Shown here: positions 57,249 to 64,000 of the stretch, in pieces
How the letters are laid out: each line of letters starts with the position of its first letter
Position numbering within the stretch: position 1 is the first letter of the stretch
Assembly: GCA_941918925.1 (NCBI GenBank)
Contig: OW799233.1
Coordinates: 152,128,845 to 152,192,844, forward strand
Source: Phyto melanocephala
Lineage: Eukaryota; Arthropoda; Insecta; Diptera; Rhinophoridae
DNA length: 64,000 nt
Direction of reading: 5' to 3'
Made by a program: the position numbers and the translations under genes
The notes under the pieces: model-generated
Seen by the model: only the letters and a program-made list of their open reading frames with translations
What the model was told of the DNA's origin: nothing
Databases searched by the model: none

Positions 57249-57669
57249 TACTACATTTACACCTACACAAAATCTAGTACTTAAGGAATTTTGAGCGAAA
57301 TCAACCAGATTTCCCATACAAAATGAAATCTACTTCGCCACTAGATTTTGGCAAAATCTACTTAAAATCTAGTACTACTTCGTGATGCAACTGTGGTTTT
57401 TATTAAGTTGTACTAAAATATACTACGCTGCACACAGAAAAATTCAATCATAATATATAAGGTGGTTGCAATTGCACATTTTTTTTATATGGAGTTTGAA
57501 TTTTGGAGAAGTAGAGCATAGAGAGCCTCTCAGACCACCTTAAAAATAAGTATATTGTTTTGAAAACGAAATCTTGCAAAATGTCAAAAAACAGTGGTAA
57601 AAACGGTTTAGATTTTAATAAAGATTTTAAATCAAATCTACTAGATTTTGCTGAGGTGTAAATGTAGTA
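57249..57669. mobile_element. Harbinger-like MITE with TAA target duplication
   Basis: Ends TACTACATTTACACC and GGTGTAAATGTAGTA, with CAAAATCTAGTA/TACTAGATTTTG just inside. TAA at 57246-57248 and 57670-57672. AAATCTA/TAGATTT motifs are repeated throughout the left half. A 3-bp TWA target is typical of PIF/Harbinger; assignment is inference. Confidence 0.75.
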
Positions 57670-57899
57670 TAAGTTGATTTTCATATAAGATTTGTCTCAT
57701 TCTGCACGTCATCGTCAACTAACTTTTAACGTACTTTAAGTAACAGCTGACTTTGTACTTTTATTTGGCAGATTTATCAATTCAAAACTGCGACGGCGGA
57801 TTCTCTGTGACTTGGCCATTAGATTTTTCATTTTTCGACCTGCTATCAAGTTGAGGCTTTACAATATTAACTTATATATTCAGATTCTATTACGAACCT
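57670..57899. other. No feature recognised
   Basis: Gap between the MITE and a mariner relic; it may include diverged 5' parts of the relic. Confidence 0.3.
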
Positions 57900-58340
57900 T
57901 AATTTTAGAATATTGGCTGTTTTGGAATATTGGCTCAATATTTTTCTCAAAACTATGTTTAGCGATAAACCTCATTTTCGGCTTAAAATTCAAAATAGAT
58001 CCCACAGACTCCAAATAATCAAGATGCAGTATTTGCTGGTGGCATCATCGAACCCTATTTCTTCTGTTATGGATGACATTGACTTTTTTAAATCAAAGTT
58101 TGGCGTTAAGTTAATTTTGAAATGGAAAATGTTCTATAGGTCCACAAAAAGTCACTGGTTTATGCTGATAAGCCAGCAACAATCGACGCCTTAGGGACCA
58201 ACTTTGTTCGTGTTATATATGTACGACCAACAAGACTTGAAAAGAAAGCAAAAAATTAGAAGTTTAGAAAGCGCTTCGTAAAAACAGTCGCGGTGACGAT
58301 GAGTCCATATCAGTTTAAAATGTTCATTATTTCAATTTAT
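57900..58340 (+). pseudogene. Decayed mariner-type transposase
   Basis: MFSDKPHFRLKIQN (first catalytic block, FSDEAHF-like), QDAVFAGGIIEPYFF in another frame (WCGLWAGGIIGPYFF-like), a deletion that removes the second D block, then KSLVYADKPATIDALGTNF and VRVIYVRPTRLEKKAK, the C-terminal region, ending near SPYQFKMFI. No terminal repeats found. Confidence 0.78.
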
Positions 58341-58706
58341 ATTTTTGTATTAGATTAGTCAAAATATGTTATAAAAGATATAATAAAATTTTAAAAATTT
58401 CACTGAAGACTGAAATGTTTTAATTTTTAATAGAAGTTATCATGTATAGCATTGAAAATATATTTTTTTAACTTCAGCAACAATACAAAAAAAAAACATT
58501 TTCTGTTAAATAAATAAATATTTGCTATTTATAACTCGCATTTTGTTGTTTTATAAATGTCTTGATATAAGTACAAGTTACGAGTATTATTTTAAAAATA
58601 TAACATTTATGACAGGTTATTTTAAGCGCCACAGCAAGCGGCCATATCATATAGGAGTTAGACAAGCAAAAAAGGATTATTAATAAATTAATTTTTTTTT
58701 CTACAG

Positions 58707-59412
58707 GGTAGGCCACAAATCACCATGAGCCTTAAAAATTTAATAACGTTTTTGCTTAAATACTTTTTTCGTCTGATTATAAAATATGCAATATGGAAAG
58801 TTTTTTACACTAAGTACTGAAAAGATTACAAGTAATGTGACCCCCCCAATTCCATCTTCGCAAAGATTTTATTGTTTAGGGCATTTTCTATAACATCTTT
58901 CAAAATTTGTAGCCCCCATACTTCCGCATAACGTTGGAATTAAGTCCATAGTTTGTTAGGACTTATTCACATATACTCGCTCCTTTGTGAAACGTTTTGG
59001 CCAATCAATTCCCGAATTTCTCGAAATTATCCGCTCTTTAAAAATTTTACTGTCGTTGTGTTTTGGACAGTGGTTCCATTCAACCATATGTCAGGTCTGT
59101 TTTCAAAACCTGAACGCCAAAAATATTCTATCATAAACCGATACCGCTCTTCATTTACGGTTACAGCACTTTGTTTTCGAAACAGTATGGCCAAATGATA
59201 TTTTCAAATGTAATGCCGCACCATATTGTACACCAAATGCGATGCATTTAATGCTGATAAACGTCTCTAGAATTTTCAGAACCCAGATTCAGATTTTTAG
59301 AAGTCTTTTAAATATAAATTAGCTTCAGCTTAAACAGATTATCAATAAAATTGATTATATTTCTGGCCAAATGTGGGTTTTAATTATACACTGATAGAAT
59401 TTTATGTGGAAA
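58707..59412 (-). pseudogene. Mariner-type transposase relic, left of a head-to-head pair
   Basis: Minus-strand pieces from 59400 down: EANLYLKDF (DEAHF.LNGF-like), GSENSRDVY, AVTVNEERYRFMIEYFWRSG, FENRPDIWLNGTTVQNTTT, QNVSQRSEYM, then FQRYAEVWGLQILKDVIENA and MELGGHITCNLFST (GGHLNDIIFHT-like C-terminus). It ends in a possible terminal repeat, CAGGGTAGGCCACAAATCAC at 58707. Many stops. Its 5' side is cut exactly by the element at 59413. Confidence 0.8.
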
Positions 59413-60207
59413 TAACAGTAAATCTTTTTTTTAAATGCGTCGTTGTGACGTACGACCCAACCCTAGCTGAGCAGAACGCCGTTTGGTAGATGTTTCTGGT
59501 GTTTCGTTAATACTTTGCTATACACGCAGAGCGAATTAGACATATTCTCCCGATTCACGTCAAATCTCTTAGGTGTCATCTTGACGGTGATGATATATAA
59601 ATAACGCCTGAAGAATAACGCTGTGACTTGGAGCTAAAAAGGCCAATGTCAAAATATTTACTTTTGAGAAAATTTGAATTGAACTTTAACTCTTATAGGT
59701 GCTTTCATAGTGACATTGGCCAGCATTTTATTTATGAAGCTGTTCTGGGTTAAGTATGACTTTTTCTGTTTTACCATAATGAAAAAGAACAAGAAAACAA
59801 ATCTAATGCAATGATTAACTCAAAAGAGCAAAAAAGTGACATGGACCCTTTTAGGTCCAAGCCACAGAACTAATGAAGAGAATAACAAATGAACAAAGAT
59901 CCAGAATAATTTAATTTCATTATTTAAAACAGCGATCAACTATTTTAACATTAAGAGCATATTGTCATAATTTTAACGTCAAAATGTAGCCCTCTGAAGC
60001 AATGCTTAATTAATTAGTAGCACCGACATGTCACCTTAAGGGATTTACTTTGAACCGGTAGACCAAATCTAATTGGCACTGTGAAAGTATTGAACGTCTA
60101 GAGTAAAGTCTAAAAGAAACACCAGAAACATCTACACAAAGGCATTCTGCTCAGCTAGGAATGGCTCGTACGTTACCACGGCGCACTTAAAAAAAGATTT
60201 ACCGTTA
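59413..60207. mobile_element. 795-bp element with ~97-bp terminal inverted repeats
   Basis: Left arm 59413-59513 (TAACAGTAAATCTTTTTTTT, CTAGCTGAGCAGAACGCC, TAGATGTTTCTGGTGTTTC) and right arm 60111-60207 are inverted copies at roughly 85% by eye. Inside is a further inverted pair, AAGGCCAATGTCA (59638) and TGACATTGGCCA (59710). Part of the interior (59966-60005) also occurs near 52.1 kb. Non-coding; target duplication not visible. Confidence 0.75.
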
Positions 60208-60830
60208 ATCTTATAAAAGGTGCAATTGGTGCAAGAATTTAAATCCGTAGATCATCAGCAACGTTTAAATTTTGCAGTCGAATTGAAGCAGTTGGCCAAT
60301 AATGAATTTTAATTTATTGACAATTATGTATGCTTTGTTCTGATAATCTAAGAGCCATTCATGAACGATAATAGCACTTCATTAGGTATACAGTATCGCG
60401 TGGCATTACATTTGAAAATATATTTTCTTCTTTGAAAATGAAAATGCTGATACAGTAAATGAAGAGTGGTATTAGCTTATGATAGAATATTTTTAACATT
60501 CTGTTCTTAAAAAACAGAGCAGGATTGAGCAACTGCCAGGTACACAATGATGTTTTAAAAAAAACTTTTTGTAGATCGAATAATTTTAAGAAATTCGGAA
60601 ATTTAGCTATTTTCTTTGGGGTTATTTGAAGGATCGAGTATATGTTAACATGCCCGAGACTATCCTTAAACTTAAAGTCACCATTGTTGCCAATATTCAA
60701 ACGCTACTGCCAAAAGTTTTGAAAAATTTTTCTGAAAATGCTATATACATGTTCATCATTGCGAAGTTAAAAATGGTGGTCCATTTTGTGTATTTTAAAA
60801 TCTGGAAAAAATATATTTAAATGAAAAAGT
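60208..60830 (+). pseudogene. Mariner-type transposase relic, right of the head-to-head pair
   Basis: Starts directly after 60207 with YKRVQLVQEFKSVDHQQRLN, NFAVELKQLANNEF, a degraded first catalytic block, DTVNEEWY.LMIEYF, a short TARYTM remnant of the second D block, then YFLWGYLKDRVYVNMPETIL, KLKVTIVANIQTLL and VLKNFSENAIYMF. The last 65 codons are open. Same subfamily as the relic at 58707-59412 (GGCATTACATTTGAAAATAT is shared), in opposite orientation. Confidence 0.82.
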
Positions 60831-61949
60831 TATTAAAATTTTTTTAATAAATTTGTGACTTTTTGACCAACTTTTAAGTATAAAAGACAAATAAATTAAC
60901 ATACGCTTATACAATTGTATTTTAAAATTGCGTAATAATATGGGCTTAAATACGTCACGCTTCAAGTTTTTTTTTCTATATAAATATATGTACACTCCCG
61001 TTTACAACTCGATACACAAATTTAACTACACATTTTATTTAATATTTAATTCATATTTTTACGATCGTAAACCTATTCTATTGGAATTTGTAGCAATATT
61101 TTAGCAGTTTTCTTGAAAAGTTGCTGAGATTTCCCAAAAGTAATAGCAAAAAATGAATGTCGTAAATGTTTAAATAATTCTAATAAAAAATGTTTATTAA
61201 GTTTATGGCGAATACGTTATTAAATTGATAGTAAAGGGTTTCCCAATAATAGTAAATCGATGCTTAATATTCTCTTGGTGTTATGTTAATTTAAGTTTAT
61301 GTACACGTGTAAGCACATAACATGCATGTGCGATTATGTGTGCGATTAAGAATATTTAGAGCTTTAAAACTTTTACTAAGATTTATTTCAAACTTGAAAC
61401 ATAAACAAAGAAAAAGCTGGGTTTCTTAAACTGTCCCGGGAGGGGACAATAGGCATAAGAAATAAAAAAAAAATTTTCAAATTTTTTTTATTATTTTTAG
61501 AAGTTAAAATTATTTTTTTTCTAATTCAGGAGGTTGATATTTTAGTCACTACTTTCACAAGTGATAAAGAATATTTATCTTGTATAAATATAGCACACTA
61601 GCAGAACCTGAAACGCTCTGCTGGCCCCTACAATTTTTTTGCATGCACGTAACCTACATTTGAATATAATACGCTCAGTATTTACGTAAATGTATAATAT
61701 ATAATATCAAAACACTGCGTATAAAAAATTAAATGCATTCAATGAATACATACACAAAATGAATGAAATTAATAAATGCATACAAAGTCGATCCAGTCGC
61801 TAAATTGCCATTAGTTAGATAAAAAACCTAGATACCGACTGCAGCACCATCTGCCGGGCTGATTTGTGAATCTTAACCATCCAGAGCGCCAACCACACTC
61901 AAACAAAAAAAATCATTCAAATTGGTCCAGCCGTTTAGAAGGAGTTCGG
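60831..61949. other. No feature recognised
   Basis: AT-rich; no coding frame, no repeat that I can support. Confidence 0.4.
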
Positions 61950-63131
61950 CAGTGTTGCCAATTTAGCTATTTTATGGCTAAATTTAGCTATTTTTGAACA
62001 CGCTTAGCTAGGAAAATCTGTGTTTAGCTATAAGCCATTTTTTTAGCCATTCCTAGATATTTTTTTTAGCCTTTTTTACCCATTTTTTGTTTTTTTTTGT
62101 TTTTTGGCCCTCGCGGACATGTTAGAATGATGACCACTATGCAATGAAAATTGGATTAGTTAATTTAAGATTTTAATACTTATTGTCATTTTCTTAATAT
62201 AGAAAGATCCAATAGATAAATTATGAGTTAATACAAAAAAAAAATTTTTTTTTTGTTTTTAGCTTTTAAGTGAAAAATAGTGAAAAACGTTTCTATAAAT
62301 CAATGCTTTTTAACTACTAAAAGTTGCATCGATGGGAACCTCTTTAAAATAGTGGGGATGGTTATCCCACCCACAATTAAAAGAATAGATTACAGAAGTT
62401 AGATAGTTTTTGTAAATATTGTAAATGTGAAATTAATGCAAAATTATATGAAAAACACATAAATGGTATTGAATATACATACATCGAGACCAAGCTTTTA
62501 CTTTTTAATCCAATGAATTTAAAGCTACAACAGCAGGAGAATACATTAGCTATGATCTCATTAAAAAAACACAGTTATTGTTAGGGAAATTCAAAAGTTT
62601 ATAATTTAATGTTAAGACAATCGATACAATTAAGTTCAAATAAAACGTCATTCAAATGGCCTCCACGACTTCTTCTGAAGGAACGAATTCGATGAACGCA
62701 ATTTTCGAGCATTTTTTTCCACTAACTCAAGTCGTATGTCATGTATGGTTTATTTCGAAAGACAAATATTTTATTTTTTCTACATTCTTTTTTTTAAGAT
62801 ACGGCTTCAAAAGAAGATAAATGCTGTTATCAATATGAAGTAGCACATAATTATCTTAAATTGATAAGATCTAAAGAAAGTTAAGATGACAATGACAATA
62901 ATAGCGAGCTAGATGCTGATGATAATTGGTCCTTTTAACACCATTATAATAATTCTTGTACTTTATAACTAGTCAAAGATGTATTGAGTATATTACAAAC
63001 GGTCTTAGATTTTATTATTTTTCTTTTAAAACAAATTTATCCTTTTTTTTTTATTCAAATATTGAAAACTTTCTACTTTAAACATTAGCCATTTTTCAGC
63101 CATTTTTGCTAATCAAGTTCTGGCATCACTG
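61950..63131. mobile_element. hAT-like element with 8-bp target duplication
   Basis: Ends CAGTGTTGCCAATTTAGC at 61950 and TTCTGGCATCACTG ending 63131, with inner AGCCATTTTT motifs in inverse orientation. Flanks GAGTTCGG and GAATTCAG match at 6 of 8 bases with transitions only. No recognisable transposase; a short stretch near 62680-62730 (FEHFFPLTQVVCHVWF) may be a relic but I cannot place it. Confidence 0.68.
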
Positions 63132-64000
63132 GAATTCAGTGACAATTGAATTATATATAAATGATATGCCTTCAGCCTTGAATGTGACGACCTTAAACGT
63201 TTACGTTTTAAGGAATTTATTCGTAAGTGGATATGTTAAGCAATTTTAAGAATGTGATTATTTGAGTTAGGATAAAGACTTAGAAGTTCCTTTGGTTGCA
63301 TAATCAACGAGCCGCACTTCGCTAAAACAGTCCTGCCAGAGGTAAAAATAACAAAATGTTTAAATTGAGTCCTCTTTGCAATTAGATTGAAAAAAACTCA
63401 TGTGACTGTTGTATTTTCCACGAAAACTTGTCAATAGATGAATGAATGATTAAATGTTTTTGAAATCATCTAACAAAACACTTTATTGTGAGTAAACTGG
63501 TAAGATACGGTTACAGAAACTTGGCTTAACAAGTTCCTTGATGTACTGCTATGTTTTTTATATCACGTTCCTTCAAGTACTAATACTCTTGGTAAGTTGT
63601 TTAATCGCTTCCTTTAAAACTACTTTCAAAATTGTTTCACAAATGATCAGCTTCTATATGAACTAAAAAGTTTTGGGTTTAGAGTAACTGATACAATTCG
63701 AGATAATAGAAGCAAAAAAAATTCTGCAATGACCGTAAAAAATTTAAATGATTTTCGTTTTGATAAAAATAATGAAATGACAGAAGTGCGTTGGATATAA
63801 CAATGTCGCCATGCCAAAAATTTTTAAATTTACACATTCGCTAGGAAAAATAAAAAGACAACATTTTAAAAGGAAATTATCCATTTTTAAGGGTTTCCAT
63901 TAGTAAAAAGAAGTAGAGGTGTCTTTCAGATTTGCCAGTAAGTAATGCTTGGCGGCCTCAATCGAAAAAACAATGAAAATAATCCTGATGAAGTAAAAAA
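63132..64000. other. No feature recognised
   Basis: AT-rich sequence to the window end; nothing that I can support. Confidence 0.4.

Overview
The window looks like AT-rich, gene-poor euchromatic or pericentric DNA of a higher (cyclorrhaphan) fly. I infer this from three things. Short dispersed repeats carry a TATACCC hairpin at one end and a GATTCGGC-ACA-GCCGAAT hairpin at the other. There is an R1-clade LINE sitting in a (TG)n microsatellite. Many decayed Tc1/mariner-type transposases are present. I recognise no rRNA, tRNA, CRISPR array or conserved host gene, and the window may be intergenic or inside a large intron. The species cannot be fixed from sequence reading alone.

Layout. 0-1.2 kb: 3' part of dispersed family A. 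1.7-5.9 kb: two head-to-tail canonical Helitrons (start TC, end CTAGT); the first is split by a 5'-truncated LINE with an intact reverse-transcriptase reading frame. 6.7-7.2 kb: an inverted-repeat element. 8.0-8.6 kb: a LINE RNase H remnant. 9.5-20.8 kb: families C and B, several mariner relics, and one small unrecognised open frame at 13.4-13.8 kb. 20.8-23.5 kb: a 2.6 kb element with about 510 bp terminal inverted repeats around a 363-codon open frame that resembles an uncharacterised insect transposon protein. 23.8-33.5 kb: several family A copies, a hAT-like element with nested palindromes and a mariner relic. 34.7-41.4 kb: family C copies, TIR elements and a MITE with 9-bp target duplications. 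43.3-47.4 kb: a pogo/Tigger-like element that contains family A and a second pogo-like element. 48.1-50.4 kb: a stack of nested transposons. 51-64 kb: further MITEs, four mariner relics, a Harbinger-like MITE and a hAT-like element.

How the parts relate. Families A, B and C differ inside but share their termini: a 5' TTTTTATACCC hairpin, a roughly 12-bp subterminal inverted repeat and a 3' hairpin followed by CTTACTT. This is the layout described for non-autonomous Helentrons (DINE-1/HINE type). A mariner-derived insert sits at the same site in four family A copies, so it was captured before A spread. Nesting gives a relative order of insertions at several places. No autonomous Helitron or Helentron Rep/helicase gene is visible. 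Nearly every transposase relic is frameshifted or deleted; only the LINE reverse transcriptase and the 363-codon frame are uninterrupted over long stretches.
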